From positions 62,001-126,000 of the forward strand of contig NZ_MRZN01000005.1 of NCBI RefSeq assembly GCF_002614725.1: a stretch of DNA of 64,000 nucleotides. The letters are read 5' to 3'. Origin of the DNA: Staphylococcus edaphicus. Lineage in GTDB: Bacteria; Bacillota; Bacilli; Staphylococcales; Staphylococcaceae. Both the position numbers and the translations under genes were made by a program. Shown in pieces: positions 27,669 through 37,361 of this stretch (position 1 is its first letter; the number at the start of each line of letters is the position of its first letter). A model generated the notes under the pieces. That model saw nothing but the letters and a program-made list of their open reading frames with translations. It did no database searches and was not told where the DNA came from.

Positions 27669-28394
27669 ATGACTGTTAAAAAGAGTATGGTTAATTTTGT
27701 AGAATCATTAGATATGAAAATACGTTCGGAAATTATCTACAGACATGTAGTATTAGGTGAAAGTACAAGAACAATAGAGGAAATTGTTCTTGGTAAGAGA
27801 AAAAATGGATGGGAGTCATGGAATGTTCTTCAAGTTTATGGGTACGATAGTTCCACAAAAGGTATTTTATATGGAGATAATAGTAAAAATATTCAAAAAG
27901 AAATTTTAAAAGAAATAGAAAACATAGATATTAACGATTTGCATGAAGAAATTAGAAATGTTGATTTAGAGGATATTAAAATACCATTTTCTGAATTTAC
28001 GAAAAATGATGGTAAGAATGTATTGAAAATTGGGAAATTAAGGATTGGACAAGCAAAATGGAGAAAGAAATTACTGGAAAATTATGACAATAAGTGCGCT
28101 TTATGTAACATTACAGATACAGACTTACTAGTTGCTAGTCATATAAAACCGTGGAGTAACTCTAATCAAAAAGAGAAAATAGATCTTAGTAATGGAATTA
28201 TTTTATGTGTGCTACATGACAAATTATTTGATAAAGGAAAAATTAGTATTTCCGATAGTTATAATGTATTATTTACAAAAGTATTGGATTTCAATAAAAA
28301 CGGTATTGATACTGATTTAAAATTCAGCATTCCATCTGAAAATATTCCAGATAAAAAGTATTTGAAAGAACATAGAAAAGCGAATAAATTTTAA
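27669..28394 (+). CDS. HNH endonuclease-domain protein
   Basis: 241 aa from ATG 27669 with GGAGG just upstream; an earlier in-frame ATG at 27630 has no ribosome site. The N-terminal 110 residues are unrecognised. The C-terminal part is an HNH_2-type nuclease: CALC zinc pair, ASHIKPW, then NGIILCVLHDKLFDKG. Such proteins are often modification-dependent or accompanying restriction nucleases. It is followed on the same strand by a Sau3AI-type R-M pair, so a defence role is likely. Confidence 0.85.
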   Translation: MTVKKSMVNFVESLDMKIRSEIIYRHVVLGESTRTIEEIVLGKRKNGWESWNVLQVYGYDSSTKGILYGDNSKNIQKEILKEIENIDINDLHEEIRNVDLEDIKIPFSEFTKNDGKNVLKIGKLRIGQAKWRKKLLENYDNKCALCNITDTDLLVASHIKPWSNSNQKEKIDLSNGIILCVLHDKLFDKGKISISDSYNVLFTKVLDFNKNGIDTDLKFSIPSENIPDKKYLKEHRKANKF

Positions 28395-28551
28395 CAATCT
28401 AATTATGTTATATCTAAAGAATGTCTATTAACAAAGATTTGTACATCTCGAAATTTTATGGATTATTATTTTTCCAATTTGAGTACTATTAAATGTTTTG
28501 AAATCAATAAGTATTTTATTAAATGCAAATATATAGTGGTGGAGGGGTATT

Positions 28552-30021
28552 GTGACCGAATATAAAACAAAGCAACAGGTTCATAATAGAGCTAAGGAAG
28601 CGGTGGGGAAAAGGTTAATAGAACTCAATGATGGCATACTAATTTCTGGTACAAAAAGTTCTGCAGGGGATGCATTTGAGACATGGTTTGGTAAACAAAA
28701 AGATAGTGATAGTAGGCCAGATATGGAAGAAGCTGGAGTTGAATTAAAAGCAACGCCTATAAAAAAATTAAAAAATGGACAATATAGTTCAAAGGAAAGA
28801 TTAGTATTAAATATAATAAATTATGAAAAAGTAGCTAAAGAACAATTTGAACAAAGCAGCTTTTTGTACAAAAATGGCACGATTGAACTAGCTTTTTATG
28901 AACATGATAAAGAACTTAAACAGGATGAATGGCTTATAAAAGAAGCGATATTATATGAAATGAAGCACAACCCTGTGGATTATGAAATTATTAGGCAAGA
29001 CTGGGAAATCATTCATGATTACATAAATAATGGTAAAGCGCATGAATTAAGCGAAGGTTTAACAAATTATTTATCACCATGTACAAAAGGTGCATCGGCT
29101 AAGTCTGTTAGAACACAGCCATTTTCAGATATAAAGGCAAAACAAAGAGCATTTTCATTCAAGTCAGGATATATGACTTCATTATTAAGAAAATATGTAT
29201 TAGGTGATGAGCAAATAGACTCTATCATCAAAGACAAGTTTGAAATAAAAACAAAAACAATAGAAGATATCGTAATAGAAAAATTTCAACCTTATATTGG
29301 ATGGTCAATCGATGAATTATGTGAACATTTTAATATCAAAAAAGGGGCATATAATTTAAATTATAGACTTGCATCTGCCATTTTAAATTTGAAAGGGAAA
29401 ATAACTAAAAGCAAACCATTTCCTGAAGTGGAAGAGTTTGAAAAGTCCTCGATAGTCGTGAAGACTATTAAATTTGATGAAAATAATAGAAATAAAGAAA
29501 GTATGTCGTTTGGAGCTTTTAAATTTGAAGAATTAGCTAATGAACAATGGATTGATGAAGACGGTCTACCAAGTGCACAGTGGCATAATTTTTTATTAGA
29601 GACAAGATTTTTATTTTTTGTAGTAAAGGCTGAGAATAAAATAGATGTTTTTAAAGGCATTAAGTTCTTTAGTATGCCAGAGGAAGATATAGAAGGCCCT
29701 GTATATAAAATGTGGGAAGACACAGTAGATAAAATTAATAAGGGTGTTACTTTAGAAGCTGTTCCAGATAAAGGAACTAAAGATGGTTGGAGAATAAACA
29801 ATAATTTTATAAGTAAGTCTGATAATTTAATTTGTCATGTAAGGCCGCATGAGCAACAAAGAGATTACAGTGAAAAAGGGCGGTATGCTGATAAATTACC
29901 AACCCCAGCTAAATGGATTAATAAACCAGAAAGTGCTGATTATTCAAATGAGTGGATGACTAAGCAATGTTTTTGGATTAATAATGATTATATTAAAAAG
30001 CAAGTTGAAGAATTACTTTAA
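28552..30021 (+). CDS. Sau3AI-family type II restriction endonuclease (GATC)
   Basis: 489 aa, the length of Sau3AI, and very similar along its whole length as I recall that protein (HNRAKEAVGK, SKERLVLNIINYEKVA, AHELSEGLT, ICHVRPH). The N-terminal MutH-like nuclease half carries D57...E64-L-K66. The C-terminal half repeats the fold as an allosteric DNA-binding domain. Predicted cut is before GATC when C is unmethylated. GTG start at 28552 with GGAGGGG. The cognate methyltransferase follows after 104 bases with its own promoter. Confidence 0.93.
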   Translation: MTEYKTKQQVHNRAKEAVGKRLIELNDGILISGTKSSAGDAFETWFGKQKDSDSRPDMEEAGVELKATPIKKLKNGQYSSKERLVLNIINYEKVAKEQFEQSSFLYKNGTIELAFYEHDKELKQDEWLIKEAILYEMKHNPVDYEIIRQDWEIIHDYINNGKAHELSEGLTNYLSPCTKGASAKSVRTQPFSDIKAKQRAFSFKSGYMTSLLRKYVLGDEQIDSIIKDKFEIKTKTIEDIVIEKFQPYIGWSIDELCEHFNIKKGAYNLNYRLASAILNLKGKITKSKPFPEVEEFEKSSIVVKTIKFDENNRNKESMSFGAFKFEELANEQWIDEDGLPSAQWHNFLLETRFLFFVVKAENKIDVFKGIKFFSMPEEDIEGPVYKMWEDTVDKINKGVTLEAVPDKGTKDGWRINNNFISKSDNLICHVRPHEQQRDYSEKGRYADKLPTPAKWINKPESADYSNEWMTKQCFWINNDYIKKQVEELL

Positions 30022-30067
30022 TCAATCTATGTTATAATTTACAATGTTTAATTATGACATAAATATA

Positions 30068-30095
30068 GAACGATCGTTCGCTTTTGTGGTATAAT
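30068..30095 (+). promoter_or_regulatory. Methyltransferase promoter with GATC-centred palindrome
   Basis: A perfect 12-base palindrome GAACGATCGTTC (30,068-30,079) holds one GATC site at its centre and overlaps the -35 region of a TATAAT at 30,090-30,095, in the short gap between the endonuclease and methyltransferase genes. It may be a methylation-sensitive or repressor-bound control site. Confidence 0.55.
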
Positions 30096-30125
30096 GGTTA
30101 ACAAGTAATTTTAGGAGGTCGCCTA

Positions 30126-31364
30126 ATGGATGATATTAAAGTAGTAGAGCTATTTGCTGGAGTTGGCGGGTTTCGTTTAGGTTTAGAACAAACAAAAAAT
30201 AGAATTTTTGATGTCACTTGGGCAAATCAGTGGGAGCCTTCACGTAAAGTGCAACATGCTTTTGACTGTTATAATAAGCGGTTTGACACTGGAGAACATG
30301 TGAATAGAGATATAGGAGAAATATCAGATAAAGAAATGGCAGATACCAATGCTGATATGATTGTTGGAGGTTTTCCGTGTCAAGACTATTCCGTTGCTCG
30401 AACCTTAAACGGTGAACTTGGAATTCAAGGAAAGAAAGGTGTATTATTTTGGCAAATTATACGATTTGTTCAGAATACGTATCCCAAATATTTATTGTTA
30501 GAGAATGTAGATCGCTTACTTAAATCACCATCAAATCAAAGAGGCAGAGACTTTGCGGTCATGTTATCAACTCTAAGTGAGTTAGGATATGTGGTTGAAT
30601 GGAGAGTAATAAATGCTGCTGATTACGGCAACGCACAAAGACGAAGAAGAGTATTTATTTTTGGGTATAAACATGATTTAGATTACAGTAATGAGATGAG
30701 TAAAGAAAATCTTGAAGATATCATTTACAAAAATGGAATGTTTGCACAAGCGTTTCCTATTGAAAATGAGCCTAATAAAAACAGAGTAGCACAAACAACA
30801 CTTTCAAGTGATATAGTTGAAGTGTCAGATAATTTTAAGTTCCATTTTTACAATAGTGGTATTATGAGAGATGGCAAAGTCCTGACTATTGACACGATAC
30901 CGAAATATGAAAATGCATTAACATTAAATGATATAATAGAAGATAATGTTGGGGACAGCTATTCATTAAACTCTGATCAAATCGAAAAATTTCGATACTT
31001 ACGAGGTCCTAAGAAGATTAAGCGAACAACAAAAGAAGGTCATGAATACTACTTTTCAGAAGGTGGTATGTCAGAAACAGACGCGCTCGATTTACCAGCT
31101 AGAACAATGTTAACAAGTGAAGCTTCTGTAAATAGAAGCACGCACTTTTTGAATATTAATAACACTTATCGTACATTAACACCAATTGAAGCGGAAAGAT
31201 TGAATGGATTTCCTGATAATTGGACAGACACCATGCCAGATAGGATGAGGTTTTTCTGTATGGGTAATGCCTTAGTTGTTCCTATTATAACTAGAATAGG
31301 TAATCAAATAGAGAAAATAGAACATATGACCAAGGATTCTTTCAGTCAGTTGAAACTGTTTTAA
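30126..31364 (+). CDS. DNA (cytosine-5) methyltransferase, M.Sau3AI type
   Basis: 412 aa with the standard C5-methylase motifs: I (FAGVGGFRLGL), IV with catalytic C85 in GGFPCQDYS, VI (LENVDRLL), VIII (QRRRRVFIFG), target-recognition region about 200-330, and IX-X (ARTMLTSE, RLNGFPDNWT, MGNALVVPI). It protects GATC sites against the adjacent endonuclease. AGGAGG six bases before ATG 30126 gives strong translation, suiting expression of protection before restriction. Confidence 0.93.
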   Translation: MDDIKVVELFAGVGGFRLGLEQTKNRIFDVTWANQWEPSRKVQHAFDCYNKRFDTGEHVNRDIGEISDKEMADTNADMIVGGFPCQDYSVARTLNGELGIQGKKGVLFWQIIRFVQNTYPKYLLLENVDRLLKSPSNQRGRDFAVMLSTLSELGYVVEWRVINAADYGNAQRRRRVFIFGYKHDLDYSNEMSKENLEDIIYKNGMFAQAFPIENEPNKNRVAQTTLSSDIVEVSDNFKFHFYNSGIMRDGKVLTIDTIPKYENALTLNDIIEDNVGDSYSLNSDQIEKFRYLRGPKKIKRTTKEGHEYYFSEGGMSETDALDLPARTMLTSEASVNRSTHFLNINNTYRTLTPIEAERLNGFPDNWTDTMPDRMRFFCMGNALVVPIITRIGNQIEKIEHMTKDSFSQLKLF

Positions 31365-31388
31365 AATAATATTATGCATTTAATACTA

Positions 31389-31421
31389 TTCAGTAGCGTA
31401 TCAATCGCTACTGAATTTTTT
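31389..31421 (+). terminator. Terminator after the methyltransferase gene
   Basis: TTCAGTAGCG and CGCTACTGAA pair, followed by TTTTTTT. Confidence 0.85.
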
Positions 31422-31605
31422 TAATTAACTGCCTCGTAGATATACTAAAGCTACTTATATAATCACTAAAAAAATTTTGCGATTTATGATAATTTCAATT
31501 ATATTAGTAAAAAGTAATTTTTGAAATTTTAAAAAACTATTAATGTTATTAATTCATTTGTTAAAATAGTGTTAAGTAAAAAAATTAATATACTCAAGGT
31601 GGGTT

Positions 31606-34600
31606 ATGATGGGGCATTTGGTAAAGGATACATTGTCAGCATGGTTATTATTAGAATCTTTAAGTCCTGGAGAAGTGACTTATACAACTGAAGACACTTT
31701 GTCAGCTAATCATTTTAGAAATGAAAGTAAGCAAAAGCAACTTCAAAGTTTTAATGAATATTTTGATATATGGATGGATAAGCGCTTTATCATTTCAAAC
31801 GAAAAGAAAGTAAAAGGCAAAAGAATCTTCAAATTTTATAGGAATTGCTTTCGTTATAAAGAAATTAATCTGAAAATTCAAGATATTTTTGATAGTCATT
31901 TAGAGATTTATAATCCTAATACAACACATTGTTATGGATATACCTTTAATACAGATGAAAATGGTAAAGTTATAGCAGATTCCTTACATATTCCAATGAT
32001 TATGAGCGCATTAAAAGAAATCGAAAGAGACAAGAATGCAAATATAGAAGCGCAGTTCAATGACTCAGTTGAAAAATTTCTACAGAAGGTTAATGAAATT
32101 GTAGCGGATGAACCTATTAATGAACAAAAATTGGAAAAAATGGATAAAGCTTATGATAAGTATTTTTCAGTTTTAAATTCAAAAAACAATGGATTATTTC
32201 GACATTATATAGCTATAGAATTTGTGAAAAACAATGAGTTACCTCGACCAGAATTTAACAGTTTCTTTATAAGTGATATTGAAATGGCAAAGAATGGCCC
32301 AAATCAGACATTAGTAGACTATATAGAAGGACTAGAGGAAGATCAACGAATAGAAGTTGATGAAAACAAAGAACTTATCGAGCAATTTTTACATCCGTCA
32401 CAACTACCTGATGGACGTTGGCCTTCACAGACAGAATTCAGACTATCGCTCATGCAACAAGTTGCTGTAAATCAAATAACGAGTAGTGATAAAAAGATTA
32501 GTTCAGTCAATGGACCGCCTGGAACGGGTAAGACAACGTTATTAAAAGAGGTATTTGCACACATTGTAGTTGAAAGAGGTAAAGAATTAGCTAAGCTTGA
32601 AAATCCTAAAAGTGCGTTTAACCCCCAAAAATTACATGAAACAGATGAGAAAGAGGTTTACCTTTTAAAAGAAGCTATTTCAAAATACAAGATGGTTGTT
32701 GCTTCGAGTAATAATGGAGCGGTTGAGAATATTTCTAAAGATTTGCCGAAATTAGAAGAGATTATTAGAGAGCCTGAACATTGCGCATTTCCAGAATATG
32801 AAAAAGATTATGCAGGGTTAGCGCAAGAGTTAGACAGTTTTGCTGAAATAGCTGGAGATTTGATTGGTGAAGACGCATGGGGGCTGTTTTCAGGTGTATT
32901 TGGTAAAAGTAAAAATATTAATGAAGTTCTACATCATCTTCTAAAACAAGATAAAGATGCTATTGATTTTGCTAAAATGCTGCAAAATGAGAATAATAAT
33001 TTTAGTGTGCAAGAATTAATGAAAGAATGGAAAACTCAAAAAGAACTATTTTTAGAAGAGCTTAAAAATGTAGAGAAGTTAAAAAAGGAATCTATTAAAG
33101 CATTCGAAGTGTATAAAGACTATGAACAAGCTATAAATAAAGAAAATTCACTCAAAGCTGAAAAACAAACAGTAAAAAATAATATACAAAAAATTAAAAA
33201 TGAAATAGATAAAGGCAATGAAGCATTAATAGGTATAGATAAACAAATTAATCATCATGACAACCAATTAGATGTCATCAATGACTTACTCCAATCTATA
33301 AAAGAACGTAACAAAGGATTGGTTAATAAACTAAAAGCCATGTTTAGTGCAGAAGAAGATGAACAATTTCAGAAATATAATAAAGAAAGGCAACAGTTAT
33401 TAACACAAAAGTTGGATTTAGAGAAAGCTAAAATGGCTAAACAAGATGACATTGATAGTAATAATGAAAAACAAGAGTCATTAAATAATAAGCTATTAAA
33501 AATTCAAAAAGAAGTAGAAGACGTTAATCATAAAGTACAAGTTTTCGAAGCATTTCGTAATGAATCAAATATTACAATTCCTTCCAAAGACTTTTGGAGT
33601 AAGACTAATTATGATGAGCGACAAATTTCTAATTTATGGACGAGTGATGAGTTGCAGTATAGACGAGCAATGTTATTTTTAAGAGCAATGATGTTGCATA
33701 AACTGTTATTGATTGCTAATAATACATCAGTTTATCATGCCATCAAAGATTTTAAAGATAGACGCAAATTGATAGATACAAAGCCTGAGTTAGTATATAA
33801 CGCATGGAATGTCATACATTTGATATTTCCAATTGTGAGTACGACATTTGCGAGCTTTAAAGCTATGTATCAAGGCATCCCCAAAGATTTTATCGATTAT
33901 TTATTCATAGATGAAGCGGGACAAGCAGTTCCTCAAGCAGCTGTTGGAGCTTTATATCGGTCTAAAAAAGTTACAGTTGTAGGAGATCCAATTCAAATAG
34001 AACCTGTTGTTACACTAGAAAGTCATTTAATAGATAACATACGTAAAAATTATAATGTACCAGAACGTTTGGTATCAAAAGAAGCCTCCGTTCAATCTGT
34101 TGCAGATCATGCTAATTATTATGGTTACTGGAAAAAGGATGTTACAGGGAAAAGTCAAAAAATCTGGATAGGCATTCCACTCTGGGTGCATAGACGGTGT
34201 TTAAACCCTATGTTCACAGTAGCTAATCAAATTGCTTATAATAATAAAATGGTACTACCTAGTAATGTTGAAGAAATTGGTAGGATAGGGTGGCATAATG
34301 TAATTGGAACTTCAACTCAAAAACAATATGTGAAAGAACATGGTGAAAAATTGCTAGAACTAGTTGTTAATGATTGGAATAAAGCAATAAAAGCTAACCA
34401 GATAGAACCCAATTCATTCGTGATATCGCCATTTTCAGCAGTACAACAACAAATAAGACGTTTAGTGAAATCCCAATTACCCACTAAGATTAATGTTGAA
34501 CGTGAGAGAATCAATAACTGGGTTAATAAATCTATAGGTACGGTTCATACTTTTCAAGGAAAAGAAGCACATAAAGTATACTTTGTAGTAGGTACTGACA

Positions 34601-34764
34601 ACACTCAAGATGGTGCTGTGAATTGGTCATGTGAGAAACCCAACTTATTAAATGTAGCAGTTACAAGGGCTAAAAAAGAATTCTATGTTATAGGTGACCT
34701 GCGAAGAATACAGACAAAGCCATTTTATGAAATTATAAATAAAGAAAAGAACGTAGATCAATAA
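31606..34764 (+). CDS. Large SF1 (UPF1-like) helicase, putative defence protein
   Basis: 1052 aa. Residues 1-290 are an unrecognised N-terminal domain. Walker A GPPGTGKTT is near residue 303. A long coiled coil occupies about 480-665. The Walker B/DEAGQ motif (IDEAGQAVPQAAV) is near 769, followed by VVGDPIQIEPV, GTVHTFQGKEA and VAVTRAKKEFYVIGD. This is the SF1B/UPF1-like DNA/RNA helicase pattern with a coiled-coil insertion in domain 1. No fused nuclease is visible. It stands just after the Sau3AI R-M pair but has its own upstream gap and GGTGGG ribosome site. A role in restriction or phage defence is inferred from location. Confidence 0.85.
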   Translation: MMGHLVKDTLSAWLLLESLSPGEVTYTTEDTLSANHFRNESKQKQLQSFNEYFDIWMDKRFIISNEKKVKGKRIFKFYRNCFRYKEINLKIQDIFDSHLEIYNPNTTHCYGYTFNTDENGKVIADSLHIPMIMSALKEIERDKNANIEAQFNDSVEKFLQKVNEIVADEPINEQKLEKMDKAYDKYFSVLNSKNNGLFRHYIAIEFVKNNELPRPEFNSFFISDIEMAKNGPNQTLVDYIEGLEEDQRIEVDENKELIEQFLHPSQLPDGRWPSQTEFRLSLMQQVAVNQITSSDKKISSVNGPPGTGKTTLLKEVFAHIVVERGKELAKLENPKSAFNPQKLHETDEKEVYLLKEAISKYKMVVASSNNGAVENISKDLPKLEEIIREPEHCAFPEYEKDYAGLAQELDSFAEIAGDLIGEDAWGLFSGVFGKSKNINEVLHHLLKQDKDAIDFAKMLQNENNNFSVQELMKEWKTQKELFLEELKNVEKLKKESIKAFEVYKDYEQAINKENSLKAEKQTVKNNIQKIKNEIDKGNEALIGIDKQINHHDNQLDVINDLLQSIKERNKGLVNKLKAMFSAEEDEQFQKYNKERQQLLTQKLDLEKAKMAKQDDIDSNNEKQESLNNKLLKIQKEVEDVNHKVQVFEAFRNESNITIPSKDFWSKTNYDERQISNLWTSDELQYRRAMLFLRAMMLHKLLLIANNTSVYHAIKDFKDRRKLIDTKPELVYNAWNVIHLIFPIVSTTFASFKAMYQGIPKDFIDYLFIDEAGQAVPQAAVGALYRSKKVTVVGDPIQIEPVVTLESHLIDNIRKNYNVPERLVSKEASVQSVADHANYYGYWKKDVTGKSQKIWIGIPLWVHRRCLNPMFTVANQIAYNNKMVLPSNVEEIGRIGWHNVIGTSTQKQYVKEHGEKLLELVVNDWNKAIKANQIEPNSFVISPFSAVQQQIRRLVKSQLPTKINVERERINNWVNKSIGTVHTFQGKEAHKVYFVVGTDNTQDGAVNWSCEKPNLLNVAVTRAKKEFYVIGDLRRIQTKPFYEIINKEKNVDQ

Positions 34765-35195
34765 TGTGATTTGGAGTGCTAATAATCAAATCATCGAATG
34801 TGCGAGCTTATATGGGAGCTATATTGTAGGTATTTTTATTAAGAATAGTTACTGTAACAAAAATTTTTTATTTATACACAAAATAGCTATTTAAATTAAG
34901 CTCTAAGGAGTTTGAAGAAAAACATATAATTAATTAAATTAAAAAAGAGATTAAAAACACTTTCAAGCTCAATACCTTGAAAGTGCTTTTTGTTTATACT
35001 ATAGAATGTGCAATTATAGTTGATATTGATAGATTAAATATATAATTTTAACTAGTCGCATTAAAAAGTAATAGATAAAACTTATCTATAATTCAAATAT
35101 ATTTTCAAAAATCCAATTATAAACCGATAATGAGAAGTGAAATTTCACTAATTTGTGAGAATAAAAACATTTTCATATTTATACATTAGATAAAA
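34765..35195. other. Intergenic gap at the right end of the accessory region
   Basis: No gene seen. Contains a terminator at 34,958 and, at 35,116-35,141, a sequence (CCGATAATGAGAAGTGAAAT) faintly like the flank and start of the SCC cores. Beyond it the gene content becomes metabolic. Confidence 0.4.
34958..34990 (+). terminator. Terminator downstream of the helicase gene
   Basis: CACTTTCAAG and CTTGAAAGTG form the stem, followed by CTTTTTG. Confidence 0.75.
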
Positions 35196-35975
35196 TTAAA
35201 CATCATTTAATGTCGGTATGGCTTTTCTTTGTTTTTCAATGGCACTGACATCAATTTCTGTTGCTAAAACTGCTGCTTCAGCTTGAGCTTCGATTAAAAT
35301 GTTGCCATCTGGCGTGACAATCATTGAATGTCCAGCGTAGGTGTTAGATTGGTGGTTTTTGTGATTGACTTTACCCACGCTATTACAAGCAATGACGTAA
35401 CAATTATTTTCGATTGCACGTGCTTGAAGTAATGTACGCCAGTGGTGCAAGTTTTTAGTTGTCCACTGGGCGACAACAAACACAATTTGGGCGCCAGACT
35501 TGATAGATGCCCTAGTAATTTCAGGGTAACGCAAGTCATAACATATAACTTGTGTTGCAGGGACACCATTTACTTCAAAAACGTTAGGCTTATTTGTACC
35601 GCCTTTTAAAAATTTATGTTCATCAAGCATTGGTACTAAATGAATTTTATCTGTGGTATTGATGAGTGTACCGTCATTGGCTACCGAAAAGGCGGTGTTG
35701 TAAATACCATCATTTTTATAATTTGAAACAGATCCAGCTATAATATTTGTATTGTATGATTCTGCAAGCTTCTGAATAAAGGGATAGCTGTTTTCTAGAT
35801 TGATGTCAGCTTTGTTTGCTAATTGACTTAATGCATAGCCATTGTTCCACATTTCGGGTATGACAACGACATCTGCATCAGTATAATTCTCCTTAAATAA
35901 GCGTTTTATTTTATTTTTATTATTGTCAAAATTGGCTTCTACAATTTCAAATTGGAATATTTGAATTTTCATCAT
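35196..35975 (-). CDS. Carbon-nitrogen hydrolase (nitrilase superfamily, omega-amidase-like)
   Basis: 259 aa. Catalytic triad context is visible: Glu in VIPEMWNNGYAL, Lys in DKIHLVPMLDEHK and Cys in ATQVICYDLRYPE. Members of this branch hydrolyse alpha-keto-omega-amides such as 2-oxoglutaramate, as in methionine salvage or metabolite repair. The stop of the upstream metallo-hydrolase is adjacent (one-base spacing), so the two form an operon. The C-terminus is intact. Confidence 0.9.
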   Translation of the reverse strand: MMKIQIFQFEIVEANFDNNKNKIKRLFKENYTDADVVVIPEMWNNGYALSQLANKADINLENSYPFIQKLAESYNTNIIAGSVSNYKNDGIYNTAFSVANDGTLINTTDKIHLVPMLDEHKFLKGGTNKPNVFEVNGVPATQVICYDLRYPEITRASIKSGAQIVFVVAQWTTKNLHHWRTLLQARAIENNCYVIACNSVGKVNHKNHQSNTYAGHSMIVTPDGNILIEAQAEAAVLATEIDVSAIEKQRKAIPTLNDV

Positions 35976-36635
35976 TTACTGCTCCTCATATTTAAATTTA
36001 TATAGTGGATAAATGTCTTCTGAATAGACAATGTCATGACCATGTGAAGTGGTAATTAATTTAGGTTTAACTTTATCAATGATGCTTCCGTTATTAATAT
36101 TTTGTGTCATATCATAAGTGAATTTATTTATTGGCGGATGTAATGTTTCGGAATTCGAGATAAATAAATCTCCACAAATCAATACATCGTCTTCATTGTG
36201 ATAGTAAATCACATGTCCTGGTGCATGACCGGGTGTTAAATAGTAAGTGAAAGGCATATTTAATGATGGGTTCAGTGGTTGTACTTTATGTGCAACACGA
36301 GTTGTTTCAACTTCATTTTTATTTGGATAAGGTAATACGCCGTCAATATAGGGTAATTCAAGTTCGTGCGCATACATCGGAATATTGAGTGCTTCCGTTA
36401 TGCTATTTGCGCCGTTTATATGATCTAAGTGCCCATGTGTTAAAAATATTGCTTGAGGTGTACCAAGTAGTTGAGCTGTTTTAATTTGCATATCAGTATA
36501 GGATGCCATTCCTGTATCGATAATATATACATTATCTCCATTCACGACATACCATGTGTTGATAATAATTGGAATACCGACTGTAGTTTCTACAGTTAAT
36601 TTATAAATATGAGTTGATATTTGTTTTAGTTCCAA
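35976..36635 (-). CDS. MBL-fold metallo-hydrolase
   Basis: 219 aa from TTG 36635, chosen because AAAGGAGTGG precedes it; the frame is open further upstream without a ribosome site. Zinc-site motif THGHLDHI, then HAPGHVIYYH and CGDLF, typical of glyoxalase-II/lactonase-like enzymes. Operon partner of the nitrilase-family gene and divergent from the HxlR regulator, which may control both. Confidence 0.88.
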   Translation of the reverse strand: MELKQISTHIYKLTVETTVGIPIIINTWYVVNGDNVYIIDTGMASYTDMQIKTAQLLGTPQAIFLTHGHLDHINGANSITEALNIPMYAHELELPYIDGVLPYPNKNEVETTRVAHKVQPLNPSLNMPFTYYLTPGHAPGHVIYYHNEDDVLICGDLFISNSETLHPPINKFTYDMTQNINNGSIIDKVKPKLITTSHGHDIVYSEDIYPLYKFKYEEQ

Positions 36636-36741
36636 TTTCCCCACTCCTTTGTAAGATTTGATATGATAAAAGTGTAAAATAGGATTATTGCTATCACAAG
36701 AAGGCACAAATAAGTAACTGGTTGATTATAGGAGGGAAACC

Positions 36742-37083
36742 ATGATGCATACAGCAATCAAGTATGGTAATTGTAATGCAGTGATTCAACGTGGATGTCC
36801 GATTGAAACCATTCTTCGGGCATTAGGTGGGAAATGGAAAGGTATCATTATCAGCGCACTTTATCATGAACCTCATTTTTATAATGCGCTACATAGAGAT
36901 ATACCAGGAATAAGCAGAAAAACATTAACAGAACAACTGAATGATTTAATTTCACTACAAATTGTACAAAGGGAAGAAATGGATGACTATCAAAATAAGG
37001 TTAAATACGCATTAACACCAAAAGGGAAGACTATCTACCCAATGATTCAAGAAATGACTCAAATTATAAATACAAGTTCATAG
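36742..37083 (+). CDS. HxlR-family transcriptional regulator
   Basis: 113 aa winged-helix protein with the N-terminal Cys of HxlR proteins (CPIETILRALGGKWK), ISRKTLTEQLNDL recognition helix and a C-terminal dimer helix. Often senses electrophiles or aldehydes through the cysteine. It starts at ATG 36742 (or 36745) behind GGAGGG, divergent from the metallo-hydrolase. Confidence 0.9.
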   Translation: MMHTAIKYGNCNAVIQRGCPIETILRALGGKWKGIIISALYHEPHFYNALHRDIPGISRKTLTEQLNDLISLQIVQREEMDDYQNKVKYALTPKGKTIYPMIQEMTQIINTSS

Positions 37084-37228
37084 ATATTAACTTTGTAAGG
37101 AAAATAACCGTGTGATAATAGTTTTCTGATAACAGTAGATAAGTATTTTAGTTACGCATTATATTTTGTTAAAATAAATCGCACACATGACACAAGGGAA
37201 AGTATAATTTCAGCGTGGCATAAAAAAT

Positions 37229-37293
37229 CACATCTATAGAAGCTCATATCATTTTGGTCAGTCAACCAAAAATAGATAGCATGTATAGATGCG
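37229..37293. terminator. Nested hairpin between convergent genes
   Basis: An inner perfect stem TTTTGGT/ACCAAAA sits inside an imperfect outer stem (ACATCTATAGAAGCT / AGCATGTATAGATG). It probably ends both the HxlR and the thi transcripts. Confidence 0.45.
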
Positions 37294-37361
37294 ACTATTA
37301 TCAGACACACACAACTTGCTATACAAAAATATATTAACGACGCACAAACTATACAATGGTG

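Noticed and set aside
31391-31413. GCGTATCA string like an SCC core
   Set aside because: It is the loop and stem of the terminator after the methyltransferase. A similar string at 48,229 also belongs to a terminator, and the one at 20,048 is in the mscS-type gene's hairpin.
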